NCBI RefSeq assembly: GCF_016783915.1
Contig: NZ_JADHVT010000002.1
Span: forward strand, 1 to 64,000
From: Acidovorax sp.
GTDB lineage: Bacteria > Pseudomonadota > Gammaproteobacteria > Burkholderiales > Burkholderiaceae_C
Direction: 5' to 3'
Length of the DNA stretch: 64,000 nucleotides
This document shows, one piece after another, positions 18,228-26,935 of the stretch (position 1 is its first letter; each line of letters starts with the position of its first letter). A model generated the notes under the pieces. That model was not told the DNA's origin. It saw only the letters and a list, made by a program, of their open reading frames with translations, and made no database searches. The position numbers were made by a program, and so were the translations under genes.

Positions 18228-18443
18228 CGGATGTCCTGGTTGGGGAGGATCGGTGCGAGGGGGCTACACTGGCCGCCTTTTTGTCGGGTTGCAATGTGGC
18301 TCACGGCGTTCTTGCGGGCCCGGCTCCACCCCCCGGCCGCTTTGCCGCCGCTGCACCCGCGCCGTGGCACAAGGCCTGCGCATCATAAAAGTAAAAATTT
18401 GCTTTACCGCCCCCACTTTCTCGCTTGACGACCGGAGTCCCTC

Positions 18444-19295
18444 ATGACCGAACCCACATCGCCCACCCCCGCCACCGACGATCTCGACCCCACCACAGCC
18501 CCGGCCGCCGCGCTGGGCCCGGACGAGCTGGAAGAGATCGACAACATCCTCGACGACCTGCGTGCGCGCGGCGAGGAAATCCCGCAGTGGGAGTTCTGCG
18601 ACGGCTTCATGACTGCGCTGATCTGCAGCCGCCGCCCCATCGCCCCGGCCGAATACCTGCCCATGCTGCTGGGCGACGGTGCCGAACTGGATGTGGCCGA
18701 AGGCGCTCCGCTGCCCGTGCTGCCTGCGTTTGCTGATGCCGCCCAGCAGGCGCGTTTCCTGGAGCTGTGGGACCGCCGCTGGGCCGAGATCACCACCCAG
18801 CTCGACACCGATGTGAAGACGCTGGACGACGACCGCACCTTCCAGCCCGAAGCCATGGACATGCGCGGCGCCGTGGCCAGCCTGCCCGAGGCAGAGCGTG
18901 CTGAAATGGAAGGACAGGAGATCCCGTCCTTTGGCCAGGTCTGGGCCCTCGGGTTCATGTTTGCGGTCGAAAACTGGCCCGAGGACTGGGCCGCCCCGCG
19001 CGACAAGGAAGCCGCCAAGTGGCTGGACGACGCGCTGGACCGCATCGTCGCCCTGACCGAAGACGACACCGGCAAGCCCGAAGTCTGCATGTACGACGAA
19101 GACGGCCCCCCCAGCACCAGCCAGGCACGTGTCGAAGCCTTCGGCGAAGCCATCTGGGCCGTGTACGACCTACGCCAGCTGTGGAAGAGCATGGGCCCGC
19201 GCGTGGAGACCGTGCGCAAGGCGCCCGAGCCTGGGCGCAACGACCCTTGCCACTGCGGTAGTGGCAAGAAGTACAAGAAGTGCCATGGGGCTTGA
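18444..19295 (+). CDS. UPF0149 (YecA) family protein with SEC-C zinc motif
   Basis: This is a 283-residue cytosolic protein. The N-terminal two-thirds match the UPF0149/YecA family ([45 protein letters not shown]). The last 20 residues form a SEC-C motif, [18 protein letters not shown], which binds zinc as in SecA. It may therefore bind ribosomes or the translocase, but a precise role is not known. GGAGTCCCTC precedes the ATG. It is divergent from the glutamate-synthase-like gene across about 216 bases that hold no clear gene. Confidence 0.87.
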   Translation: MTEPTSPTPATDDLDPTTAPAAALGPDELEEIDNILDDLRARGEEIPQWEFCDGFMTALICSRRPIAPAEYLPMLLGDGAELDVAEGAPLPVLPAFADAAQQARFLELWDRRWAEITTQLDTDVKTLDDDRTFQPEAMDMRGAVASLPEAERAEMEGQEIPSFGQVWALGFMFAVENWPEDWAAPRDKEAAKWLDDALDRIVALTEDDTGKPEVCMYDEDGPPSTSQARVEAFGEAIWAVYDLRQLWKSMGPRVETVRKAPEPGRNDPCHCGSGKKYKKCHGA

Positions 19296-19304
19296 GTAGT
19301 ATTT

Positions 19305-19361
19305 GCTACTGATTTGATAGCGTCTGGTGCTTATGATTTAAGCGCTAAATATCAATTTGGC
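19305..19361 (+). repeat. Dispersed 57-nt element, intergenic copy after the UPF0149 gene
   Basis: GCTAC-N6-GATAGC-N5-GTGC-N10-AGCGCT is followed by a tail ending CAATTTGGC. It begins 9 bases after the upstream stop codon and points the same way as that gene. Confidence 0.85.
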
Positions 19362-19473
19362 CTGAAATTTTTCTGCTGCCGCTGCAGATGTGGCTGATGT
19401 TCAGTGTCGGTGGCTGCCTATCATTTGTCGAGTGAGGTGATGGGGCGCTTCAGGTCCGTTGCAGCCGCTGCGC

Positions 19474-19844
19474 CTATTTTGTGCAACAAGCAAGAACCAA
19501 GTCACCGAACGAGGCCAAAAGAAAAACGGTGATACACGCGATGGCTACGTTCCAAGCAAAGAAAGACACGCGCGCCACCGTCTCTCCCCCCGCCCTCGTT
19601 CACGCAGTTCGAAGTAGCCCACAAGTGTCCTTGCGCGTATCACCACATAAACATGTGACGCGATCCACACGGGCAGCGCCATAAGAAAAACCAGAGCAAC
19701 TATCGTCAATATCGGGTACGTCACTTGGCAGCTCACCTGCACCAATGTCAGCGCCTGGCCGTGAGCTAAAACGCTAGATGCTTTGTTCTGTCTGTGTTGC
19801 CATAGCGCCATGGCGCGCACGGCGCCCGACAACCCTCGCTTCAC
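19474..19844 (-). pseudogene. Frameshifted two-helix membrane protein gene
   Basis: Two reading frames on the minus strand together encode a small membrane protein. The first (start 19844, or 19811 at MALWQHRQ) contains the helix TYPILTIVALVFLMALPVW and then runs into FELRERGRGE. One extra G in the run of six (plus-strand C-run 19586-19591) would shift it into a second frame reading ETVARVSFFAWNVAIACITV, ending at a TAG at 19474-19476. The repaired product would be about 110-120 residues with two helices. Codons such as TTA, ATA and TCT are unusual among the neighbours and suggest transfer. It could be a decayed gene, a phase-variable gene or an assembly error. The rest of 19375-19840 shows nothing else. 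Confidence 0.5.
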
Positions 19845-20329
19845 CCCTGCGCCAGAAACTTCTTCAGATTGCCCGCCGCCGTACTCCGCACCTTGCGCTT
19901 GAGCGAGGGCGACCAGCCCAGCAACAACCCCGGCGCACCCAGCGCCTGCCGCGCCCAGCGCCAGAAGTTGAAGCGGTCGCGGTGTGTGGCAATCAGCCCG
20001 TCAGGCGTGAAGGTGAAGGTGCCGTCGATGATGTTGTGCACCTTGCGCCCCGTGGCGCTGAAGAGGTAGTGGGCCTCCCAGTGGGCCTTGCCGCCTGTGG
20101 CATTGGCATCGATGCCGCTGAATTCCAGCTTCCAGTGCTCTGCGGCGCCGGGCTTTTTGGTGGCGGTGCACAGCATGCGCCACATGCCGGCCACCTCGTT
20201 GCGGCCCTTGAGCGAAAAGGCCTCGTCGTCAAACGTGGCGTTGGGTGCATAGCAGGCCGCCATGGTGGCGTGGTCGAGCTGCGCGAAGGCGGTGTAGAAG
20301 CGTTGCAGGGTCTGGGCGTTGGGGTGCAT
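19841..20329 (-). CDS. SnoaL-like / NTF2-fold protein
   Basis: This is a 162-residue protein with the cystatin-like NTF2 fold. The N-terminal helix pair QTLQRFYTAFAQLDHATMAA is followed by CYAPNATFDDEAF, then strands such as AHWEAHYLFS and VHNIIDGTFTF. This is the pattern of SnoaL-like polyketide cyclase or ketosteroid-isomerase relatives. A catalytic Asp may be in TFDDEAF, but function is unassigned. It stands beside the dehalogenase-like hydrolase in the same direction, 94 bases away. Confidence 0.8.
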   Translation of the reverse strand: MHPNAQTLQRFYTAFAQLDHATMAACYAPNATFDDEAFSLKGRNEVAGMWRMLCTATKKPGAAEHWKLEFSGIDANATGGKAHWEAHYLFSATGRKVHNIIDGTFTFTPDGLIATHRDRFNFWRWARQALGAPGLLLGWSPSLKRKVRSTAAGNLKKFLAQG

Positions 20330-20423
20330 GGGGTCTCCTCCTCAAGGGCGCCCATGCTACACCGGGGCACACACACCACATGCCGCCGGGGCGACCCTGG
20401 TTTGGCGTCCGGCGCAGGCCCGC

Positions 20424-21347
20424 TCAGCGCATGAAGCTGCGCAGCGCATCGGCTGTTTCGCCGGGCAGTTGCTCGGGGATAAAGTGCCCCGCTGGCACGG
20501 CCAAGCCCGTCACCACGCCCGCACATTGCGCCTGCCACAGCGCCAGTGGATCGAAAAGCCGGTGCACCACGCCGTGCTCACCCCAGATCACCAGGGTGTC
20601 GCACGCGATCTTCTCGTTGCGCGCGCGGCTTTCGCGGTCGTGGGTGAGGTCGATGCCCGCGCTGGCGCGGTAGTCCTCGCACGCAGTGTGGATGGCCTCG
20701 GGCGCGCAAAAGCAGCGTTCGTAGTCGGCCAGGGCCTGGGGCTCGATGTGGACCAGGCCCGCGCTGCCCCAGCCGCCCAGCTTGGCGTGCAGGTAGGCGC
20801 GGGCGTTGCCGCCGATCATGGTTTCGGGCAGCGGGGCGGGCTGGATCAGGTGGAACCAGTGGTAGTAGGCGCGCGCAAAGTCCATGTCGGTGCGCGCGTA
20901 CATGTCGAGCGTGGGCGCGATGTCGATCACGCAGAGCTTCTTCACGCGCGCGGCGTGGTCCAGCGCCAGGCGGTGGGCCACGCGGCCGCCCCGGTCGTGG
21001 CCGCACAGGTAGAAGTGGTCATGGCCCAGCGCGGTCATCACCTCGGCCATGTCTTGCGCCATGGCGCGTTTGCTGTAGTTGCTGTGGTCGGGCAGACCGG
21101 GGGCGTGCGATGAGTCGCCATAGCCACGCAAATCGGGCATCACCAGAAAGTAGTCGCGCGCCAGTTGCTGCGCCACGCGGTGCCAGAGGGCGTGGGTCTG
21201 CGGAAAGCCGTGCAACAAGAGCAGCGGCGGGGCCCCCACGGCGCCCCCAGTGCGCACAAAAATTTCAGCGCCCGAAGTGGTGATGCGCTGGGTGGTGAAG
21301 CCGTCAAACCAGGGAGATGTCGTTGTCATGGCCATATGTTGTGGCAA
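20424..21347 (-). CDS. Haloacetate (fluoroacetate-type) dehalogenase, alpha/beta hydrolase
   Basis: This 307-residue hydrolase has Asp as nucleophile. CGHDRGGRVAHR puts Asp118 at the nucleophile elbow with Arg119 and Arg122 following, as in fluoroacetate dehalogenases, where these arginines bind the carboxylate. His288 in AGHFIPEQ and Asp142 in VIDIAPT complete a triad. His163-Trp164 in YYHWFHLIQPAPLPE and Tyr209 match the halide pocket of the family as I recall it. The oxyanion segment is LLLLHGFPQ. It should hydrolyse haloacetates to glycolate, but epoxide hydrolase relatives exist and only an assay can tell. The start could also be MAMTTT, at residue 5. Confidence 0.82.
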   Translation of the reverse strand: MPQHMAMTTTSPWFDGFTTQRITTSGAEIFVRTGGAVGAPPLLLLHGFPQTHALWHRVAQQLARDYFLVMPDLRGYGDSSHAPGLPDHSNYSKRAMAQDMAEVMTALGHDHFYLCGHDRGGRVAHRLALDHAARVKKLCVIDIAPTLDMYARTDMDFARAYYHWFHLIQPAPLPETMIGGNARAYLHAKLGGWGSAGLVHIEPQALADYERCFCAPEAIHTACEDYRASAGIDLTHDRESRARNEKIACDTLVIWGEHGVVHRLFDPLALWQAQCAGVVTGLAVPAGHFIPEQLPGETADALRSFMR

Positions 21348-21423
21348 GGGGCGGGTGAAGCCCTGTCTTGTGGACGACAGCCGCCGCCCATGCCGGGGCA
21401 GGGCGCCTTGCCGGCTGGGTCAG

Positions 21424-21951
21424 TCAGGCAGGCAGCAGGCTCAGCAGCCGCTTCAGCGCGTACCGCAGCGTGGCCGTGCGGACTGCAGCACGGTCACCCG
21501 CAAAGTGCTGCATCTCGCTGTGGGTTTCGCCGCCCACGCACCAGGCAAACCACACCATGCCCACCGGTTTGGCCTCGGTGCCGCCCGTGGGGCCCGCGAC
21601 GCCGGTCACGGCCAGGCTGACCTGCGCGCGCGAGTGGGCCAGCGCCCCGTCGGCCATGGCGCGCGCCACAGGCTCGCTGACCGCGCCGTGCTGCTCGATC
21701 AGGCCGGGGGGCACCCCCAGCATCTCGGCCTTGGCCTCGTTGGAATAGGTCACAAAGCCGCGCTCGAACCACTGGCTGGAGCCCGACCGGTCGGTGCAGG
21801 CGGCTGCGATCATGCCGCCGGTGCAGCTCTCGGCAGTGGTCAGCATGTGGCGGCGGGCCAGCAAACGCAGCGATATTTGCGTCAAATTGGCCTCAAGCGC
21901 TTGTAATTCTTGCGCTAGCAGCTCACTTTTTGATAGTGAATTGGATGCCAT
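21424..21951 (-). CDS. pncC: CinA C-terminal-type nicotinamide-nucleotide amidase
   Basis: This 175-residue enzyme deamidates NMN to nicotinate mononucleotide in pyridine nucleotide recycling. Conserved parts are TTAESCTGGMIAA, ERGFVTYSNEAKAEMLGV, GAVSEPVARAMADGAL, AVTGVAGPTGGTEAKPVG and a C-terminal helix. The first 25 or so residues (MASNSLSKSELLAQEL onward) are almost wholly encoded by a dispersed 57-nt element, so the natural N-terminus may have been replaced. The ATG overlaps the pgpA stop (TGATG), implying coupling. Confidence 0.88.
   Translation of the reverse strand: MASNSLSKSELLAQELQALEANLTQISLRLLARRHMLTTAESCTGGMIAAACTDRSGSSQWFERGFVTYSNEAKAEMLGVPPGLIEQHGAVSEPVARAMADGALAHSRAQVSLAVTGVAGPTGGTEAKPVGMVWFAWCVGGETHSEMQHFAGDRAAVRTATLRYALKRLLSLLPA
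21881..21937 (-). repeat. Dispersed 57-nt element, copy at the pncC N-terminus
   Basis: On the minus strand it reads ACTAT-N6-GTGAGC-N5-GCGC-N10-AGCGCT with tail GGCCAATTTGAC, one of the best-preserved copies. It begins 13 bases after the pncC start codon, in sense orientation, but in a different codon phase from the rpoN, methyltransferase and thiL copies. Confidence 0.88.
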
Positions 21952-22475
21952 CAGAACCTCCACAGTGCGATGACCAGCAGGGTACAGAAGGCTGCCACAA
22001 AGTCGTCCCACAAGATACCCCAGCCGCCGCGCCAGCCAAAGCCCTTGAACAGACTGTCAGCCCAGCCCACCGGGCCGGGTTTGGCAGCATCAAAAAAGCG
22101 GAACAGCCCAAAGGCCACCACCTGCCCCCACAGCCCCATGGGCATGGCCAGCCACAGCACCAGCCAGAAGGCCACCACCTCGTCCCACACGATGCTGCCG
22201 GGGTCGGCCACGCGCATGTGGCGCGCCGTGGTAGTGCAAGCCCACCAGCCCACCACGGTGCTGGCAGCGATCAGCAGGCCCATGTGCCGCTGGTTCAGCC
22301 ACTGCTGCAGCACCAGGTAGGCCAGCCATGCCCACAGCGTACCCACGGTGCCCGGCGCCTTGGGGGCCAGGCCCGCGCCAAAGCCTAGCGCCATGAAGTG
22401 GGCCGGGTGGGACAGCATGAAGCGCACGCTGGGGCGCAAGGGTGCAAGGGGTGGCTGGGGCTCGGAAACGGTCAT
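21951..22475 (-). CDS. pgpA: Phosphatidylglycerophosphatase A
   Basis: This 174-residue inner-membrane phosphatase makes phosphatidylglycerol from its phosphate. Family segments are GFGAGLAPKAPGTVGTLWAW, DPGSIVWDEVVAFWL and the acidic end segment WADSLFKGFGWRGGWGILWDD. Four hydrophobic helices span the protein. Its stop shares a base with the start of pncC, so the two are co-transcribed. In many beta- and gammaproteobacteria pgpA follows thiL; here thiL is 8 kb away. Confidence 0.93.
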   Translation of the reverse strand: MTVSEPQPPLAPLRPSVRFMLSHPAHFMALGFGAGLAPKAPGTVGTLWAWLAYLVLQQWLNQRHMGLLIAASTVVGWWACTTTARHMRVADPGSIVWDEVVAFWLVLWLAMPMGLWGQVVAFGLFRFFDAAKPGPVGWADSLFKGFGWRGGWGILWDDFVAAFCTLLVIALWRF

Positions 22476-22493
22476 GGCACTGAAGAAAAAGGG

Positions 22494-22973
22494 TCAGGTA
22501 CTGGCGGAGCTGCCGTCTGCCCCGGCGGGCAGGCGCACCAGCAGCACGGGCACGGTGGCGGTGCGGGCAATCTGCTCGGCATCGCTGCCCATCAGCACGC
22601 GCGCCAGGCCACGGCGCCCGTGGGTGCCCAGCACGATCAGGTCGGCGCCCCAGGCCCGCGCGTGTTCCACCACCAGGTCAGCCACCCGGGCATCCAGGTT
22701 TTCGATCAGCACCGTGTCCACCGGCACACCGCTTTGCGCCACGCGCTCTTGGGCGCGGCGCAGCAACGCCTCGCCCGCCTGGCGCAGGCGGGGCAGCACC
22801 TCCTGGCTGTAAACCTCGGGCCGCTCAAAACCGCTGATGTGGGCCAAAGGGTCCATCACGTTCAGCAGGCGAATGCGTCCACCCGTTGCCTTGGCCAGGC
22901 CCGTGGCTTCGTTCACAGCGTGGTCAGCGGTGGGGCTGCCGTCAACGGCAACAAGGAGGTGTTGGTAACTCAT
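22494..22973 (-). CDS. Universal stress protein UspA family
   Basis: This 159-residue cytosolic protein has the UspA Rossmann-like fold. It opens with YQHLLVAVDGSPTADHAVNEA, and the ATP-binding motif G-x2-G-x9-G(S) is in LGTHGRRGLARVLMGSDAE followed by VPVLLVRLP. It is therefore of the ATP-binding subtype. The start at 22973 gives the usual N-terminus. It lies 18 bases upstream of pgpA in the same direction and may be in the same transcript. Confidence 0.92.
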   Translation of the reverse strand: MSYQHLLVAVDGSPTADHAVNEATGLAKATGGRIRLLNVMDPLAHISGFERPEVYSQEVLPRLRQAGEALLRRAQERVAQSGVPVDTVLIENLDARVADLVVEHARAWGADLIVLGTHGRRGLARVLMGSDAEQIARTATVPVLLVRLPAGADGSSAST

Positions 22974-23083
22974 GGCGGCGGGCTCCTGGGGGCTTGGTGG
23001 CACCAATGTGATCGCTGGGGCGGATTGTGACCGACACGCCGTTGCGCGGGGTCTTTGGAGGGCCAGTCACCGTGTTGCCAAGG

Positions 23084-24766
23084 TCACTGGCGTTCGATCA
23101 GCTCCACGTCCTTGGGGTAGCGGATGGTGTGCTCGGCACTGAACTGTGCGCTGGCCCCGGCTGCCAAAGTCTGCTGCCAGGACACGGTGCCGGGCGTGCG
23201 GTTCCAGGCTGTGTCCGACGGCTGGGGCTGGTAGCGCGATTCGACCTCGATCTTTTCGTTGCGCGACACTGGTGCGGCATGCAGCACCTGCAGCGTGATG
23301 GCCGTCTTGTGGCGGTTCTCCACGCTGTAGGCCCGGCGCGTCTTGCGCTCCACGCGCGAGCCGGTAAAACCGCTGCTGCCCGTCAGGTCCTGCACGGGCT
23401 CGGCCCGCACGGTGACCAGTTCATCGCGGCCAAATGACAGGCTGGTGCTGCCGGCTGGTGCGCCCGCACTGGGCGCGCCAAAGTCGATGCGGCCGTTGCC
23501 CACAAAAGCGCCGTCGCGGTACAGGCCCGCCGCGCCCGCAGGCCACACGCCGGGCGGCTGGGCAATGTGGGCAACCAGGTAGGCGGCTTCTTCCATGGCC
23601 GGTGCTGTGCGCGTGACCAGCGTGGCGGGGGCGCTGTGATTGCCCAGCGCCAGCGTCACGCGCTGGCCGCTGGAGGGCACGGTGATGCGCTGCGGCACGG
23701 CGAACTCGGTGGCAAACCCTTTGTCGAGGGCGCTCACTTCAAACGTGGGCATGGCTTCCTCGGCGGCATTGCGGGACCGGGACAGGGACGCAATGGCCGG
23801 TGCGGGCGCAGGCGCCATCGCCATGGCCGGCGCGGGCGAGGCCTGCGGGGGCGGTGCCACGTTCAGCCACCAGGGGCGGGGCAGTTGCCCTTGAGTGGCG
23901 CGGCCCGGCTGGCCGGTGGACAGGGTCAGCTGCACATTGCCCCAGTCTTCGCCGCTGTTCTGGGCCACCAGCGCCTGGCGTTCGATCAGCACCGTGGATT
24001 TGTTCGCATCCAGCGTGGCGCGGTAGCTGGGCTGCCAGCCGGGGCCGCGCACCTGGTAGGACAGGCGCAGCTCAGCCTCGCGCTCGGTAGCCAGGTTGAT
24101 GGTGACTGACACCACCCGCGCACGCTGGCTGGCCACGCGGTCGCGCTCTGCCACGAGCGGCTTGAGGGACAGTTCCAGTGCCTCCTGCTTGCGCTGGAGC
24201 TGGTGCGCGCGTGCAAAGCTGTCCTGCCCGGATTTGCGCAGGACCTCGGCAGTGGCGGTGATCTGTGCGGGCGTCGGTGTGGCAGCACGGGGGGCGGAAG
24301 TGGCAGGCGCTGCCGACTCCGGGCCCGCGCCGGTTTGCGCCACGCTGCGCAGATAGCCATCCACCAGCTGCAGGGCCGAGGCCTCGGCCTTCACGCCTGC
24401 GATCTGGTCCTCCAGCTCTCGGATGCGGCCGTCCCGCGGACTGGCGCAGCCTGCCGCCACATCGCGGTCCTCGGTGAGCACATTGAACTCGCCCACGCGC
24501 ACGGCGGGGTCGGCGTGGATCTGCAGGCTTTGCACATCCAGCGACGCGGGCAGGCAGGCCAGCGTGAGGCTGCGCGCGCCAGAGGCCACCTTGGCCACGC
24601 GCTCTGCCGTGGCGCTGCCGGGGTAGACGGTGACGCGGGCGATGCGGGAGGTGTCTTGGGCCTGGGCGGCCACAGACAGCGGGGCCAGGACGGCCAGGCC
24701 CAGTGCCTGCAGGGCGGGGCGGGCTGGAAGGCGAAGGAAAGGGGATGGGGGGCTCACGGGGCGCAT
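23084..24766 (-). CDS. DUF4139 / mucoidy-inhibitor MuiA family exported protein
   Basis: This is a 560-residue protein with a signal peptide (to about AAQA, residue 37). An N-terminal DUF4140-like domain (RIARVTVYPGSATAER) is followed by a coiled-coil region with RIRELEDQIAGVKAEASALQ and ARAHQLQRKQEAL. A long DUF4139 beta-rich domain contains LRLSYQVRGPGWQPSYRATLD, NSGEDWGNVQLTLSTG and RRAYSVENRHKTAITLQVL. The function of this family is not established. The ATG at 24766 has AAGGAGCCCC upstream. It is convergent with nothing and reads away from the LysR gene behind it. Confidence 0.82.
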   Translation of the reverse strand: MRPVSPPSPFLRLPARPALQALGLAVLAPLSVAAQAQDTSRIARVTVYPGSATAERVAKVASGARSLTLACLPASLDVQSLQIHADPAVRVGEFNVLTEDRDVAAGCASPRDGRIRELEDQIAGVKAEASALQLVDGYLRSVAQTGAGPESAAPATSAPRAATPTPAQITATAEVLRKSGQDSFARAHQLQRKQEALELSLKPLVAERDRVASQRARVVSVTINLATEREAELRLSYQVRGPGWQPSYRATLDANKSTVLIERQALVAQNSGEDWGNVQLTLSTGQPGRATQGQLPRPWWLNVAPPPQASPAPAMAMAPAPAPAIASLSRSRNAAEEAMPTFEVSALDKGFATEFAVPQRITVPSSGQRVTLALGNHSAPATLVTRTAPAMEEAAYLVAHIAQPPGVWPAGAAGLYRDGAFVGNGRIDFGAPSAGAPAGSTSLSFGRDELVTVRAEPVQDLTGSSGFTGSRVERKTRRAYSVENRHKTAITLQVLHAAPVSRNEKIEVESRYQPQPSDTAWNRTPGTVSWQQTLAAGASAQFSAEHTIRYPKDVELIERQ

Positions 24767-24834
24767 GGGGCTCCTTGGGCGCAATGGACAAAGGGACTGG
24801 GATGCTAGCAGCCAGGCAGTGAGCCGCTGGTGGT

Positions 24835-25719
24835 TCACAGCACCAGAGGCACCTCCGCCGCCAAAAAGTCATACACCGCCCGGATCTTGCGGCTGGTGCG
24901 GATCTCGCGGTGCACCGTGAGCCAGATGGGCAGATCGGGCAGGGGCAGCATGGGCAGCACGGCCACCACGTTCGGGTCGGTGCGGGCCAGGTAGTTGCCC
25001 ACAAAGCCAATGCCCAGCCCTGCGCGCACAGCCTCCCAGTAGGCCATGAGGTCGTCGGTGCGGAACGCGAAGTGCCCGCGTTCCACCGGATAGCCCATGG
25101 CGGCAAAGCCTTGCAGGATGTCTTCGTGCCGGTCGTTGCCCACCAGCTCGTGCTGCAGCAGGTCGGGCGGTTGGCGGGGTGTGCCCTTGCGGCGCAGGTA
25201 GTCGCGGTGGGCGTAGGCGCCCAGGGTCACCGCGCCGATGCGCTTGGCCACCAGGCTGGCCTGGTCGGGGCGCACCATGCGCAGCGCAATGTCGGCCTCG
25301 CGGCGCAGCAGGTTGGTGACCTGGTTGCTGGCCACCAGCTCCACCTGCACCTCGGGCAGCGCCAGGCGCATGTGCGCCAGCACCGGGGGCAGCAGCACGC
25401 AGGCCACAGGCTGGCTGGCGGTGATGCGCACCGTACCGCTCACGCCCTCCTCGGCGCCCGACACGCTGCGCGCGAGCTGGTGCGCTCCGGCCTCCATGGT
25501 GCGCGCCGAGTCGGCCAGTCGCAGCGCTGTGGCAGTGGGCAGCAGGCCGCGCCCGGTGCGCTCGAACAGCACCACGCCCAGTTGCGACTCCAGTTCTGCG
25601 ATATGGCGGCCGATGGTGGGCTGGCTGGCATTGAGCACACGGGCTGCGCCCAACAGGCTGCCTTGGTCCAGCGCGGCCAGGAAAGACTGCACCAGGCTCC
25701 AGTCAAAAGTTTGATTCAT
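24835..25719 (-). CDS. LysR-family transcriptional regulator
   Basis: This 294-residue regulator has an N-terminal winged HTH (SFLAALDQGSLLGAARVLNA, SQPTIGRHIAELESQLG, LFERTGRGLLPT). A periplasmic-binding-like effector domain runs from about residue 92. It is divergent from the epimerase gene at 25862, and a symmetric site lies between them, so it probably controls that gene and the two after it. The inducer is not evident. Confidence 0.92.
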   Translation of the reverse strand: MNQTFDWSLVQSFLAALDQGSLLGAARVLNASQPTIGRHIAELESQLGVVLFERTGRGLLPTATALRLADSARTMEAGAHQLARSVSGAEEGVSGTVRITASQPVACVLLPPVLAHMRLALPEVQVELVASNQVTNLLRREADIALRMVRPDQASLVAKRIGAVTLGAYAHRDYLRRKGTPRQPPDLLQHELVGNDRHEDILQGFAAMGYPVERGHFAFRTDDLMAYWEAVRAGLGIGFVGNYLARTDPNVVAVLPMLPLPDLPIWLTVHREIRTSRKIRAVYDFLAAEVPLVL

Positions 25720-25765
25720 GGCGATAGCGTGCCCGCAATGGCGTGGCCGTGGGGTAATTGGAGGT

Positions 25766-25792
25766 ATTCATATTTGCATTGCTGTTATGAAT
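25766..25792. promoter_or_regulatory. Inverted repeat between lysR and the epimerase, candidate LysR operator
   Basis: ATTCAT (25766-25771) and ATGAAT (25787-25792) form a perfect 6-bp inverted repeat, 15 bases apart, in an AT-rich patch between the divergent LysR and epimerase genes. Location and symmetry fit a LysR-type binding site. Confidence 0.5.
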
Positions 25793-25861
25793 GCTTAGCC
25801 AATTGTGTAACCGGGTCTGCGTTTTCACAATCGCTTCATCCCTTGTGAATGGAGCCCTGGC

Positions 25862-26902
25862 ATGACCCCCCATCCCTTTTCTCGACCCTCCACGGACCAC
25901 CCGTCCACCGTTCTGATTCTGGGTGCACGGGGCCGCCTGGGCCTGGCGGCCGCCCGGGCATTTGCGCAGGCGGGCTGGCAGGTGCTGGCCCAGGTGCGTT
26001 CCAGTGCGCAGAGCGCTGCATTGCCCGCCATTCCTGGCGTGTGGTGGATGCCGGTGGCAGTGGAAGACACCGCCGCGCTGGCGGCCCAGGCACAGGGCGC
26101 GCAGGTGGTGGTGCATGCGCTCAACCCTGCCTACACCCACAAGGCCTGGCGCGAGCAGGCCCCGGTGCTGATGGAGGCGGCCATCGCCGTCACCCGCCAG
26201 CTGCGCGCCACGCTGATGCTGCCGGGCAACGTCTACAACTTTGGCGAAGCCATGCCGCCCGTACTGCGCGAAGACACATCCCAGGCCGCCACCGGTTTCA
26301 AGGGCCGCATGCGGGTGCAGCTGGAGCAGCACCTGCAGGCCGCCACGCGACAGGGCGAGATGCGTGCTGTGGTGTTGCGCGCCGGGGATTTTTTTGGCAC
26401 CGGCACGGGCAGCTGGATCGACCAGGCCATTGCCAAGGACTTGCCCCGGGGCCGTATCACCTGGCCCGGCCCGCTGGACGTGGCCACGCCCTGGGCCTAT
26501 CTGCCCGACCTGGCCCGCACCTTCGTGCGCGTGGCGCAAGCGCGTGAACGGCTGGCCGCGTTCGAGTGCCTGCATTTCGCTGGACACCACGTTACCGCGC
26601 AGCAGTGGCTGCACAGCTTCACGGCCATTGCAGCAGAGCAGGGCTGGTTGCCCGATGCGGGCGCGCTGCGGGTGGGCCAGCTACCGTGGCCGCTGCTGCG
26701 CGTGATGGGGCTGGTGGCACCCACGTTCGCTGCGCTGGCGGACATGCGCTATCTGTGGCGCACGCCCCACCGTCTGGACAACACCCGCCTGCGCGCGCTC
26801 ATCGGCGACGAGCTCCACACCCCCTTCGATCAGGCCGTGCGCCAGGCGCTGGTCGATTTGGGGCTGGTGTCCACCCGTTTGCCCCGCGCCGCGCTGGCCT
26901 GA
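25862..26902 (+). CDS. NAD(P)-dependent epimerase/dehydratase-like protein (extended SDR)
   Basis: This 346-residue protein has a Rossmann fold. The nucleotide motif is VLILGARGRLGLAAARAF (GxxGxxG variant). Later segments are VVVHALNPAY, MLPGNVYNFGEAMPP and RAGDFFGTGTGSWIDQ. The usual YxxxK of SDRs is replaced by a region around VYNFGE and GFKGRMRVQLEQ, as in atypical SDRs. It heads a run of a nitroreductase and a reductase, divergent from LysR. The substrate is unknown. Confidence 0.82.
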   Translation: MTPHPFSRPSTDHPSTVLILGARGRLGLAAARAFAQAGWQVLAQVRSSAQSAALPAIPGVWWMPVAVEDTAALAAQAQGAQVVVHALNPAYTHKAWREQAPVLMEAAIAVTRQLRATLMLPGNVYNFGEAMPPVLREDTSQAATGFKGRMRVQLEQHLQAATRQGEMRAVVLRAGDFFGTGTGSWIDQAIAKDLPRGRITWPGPLDVATPWAYLPDLARTFVRVAQARERLAAFECLHFAGHHVTAQQWLHSFTAIAAEQGWLPDAGALRVGQLPWPLLRVMGLVAPTFAALADMRYLWRTPHRLDNTRLRALIGDELHTPFDQAVRQALVDLGLVSTRLPRAALA

Positions 26903-26935
26903 CCGCATCACCTTTTGAATCACCGGAGCATTCTC

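Noticed and set aside
16815..18428. Plus-strand open frame of 537 codons
   Set aside because: It is antisense to the glutamate-synthase-like gene, which has flavin and Fe-S motifs.
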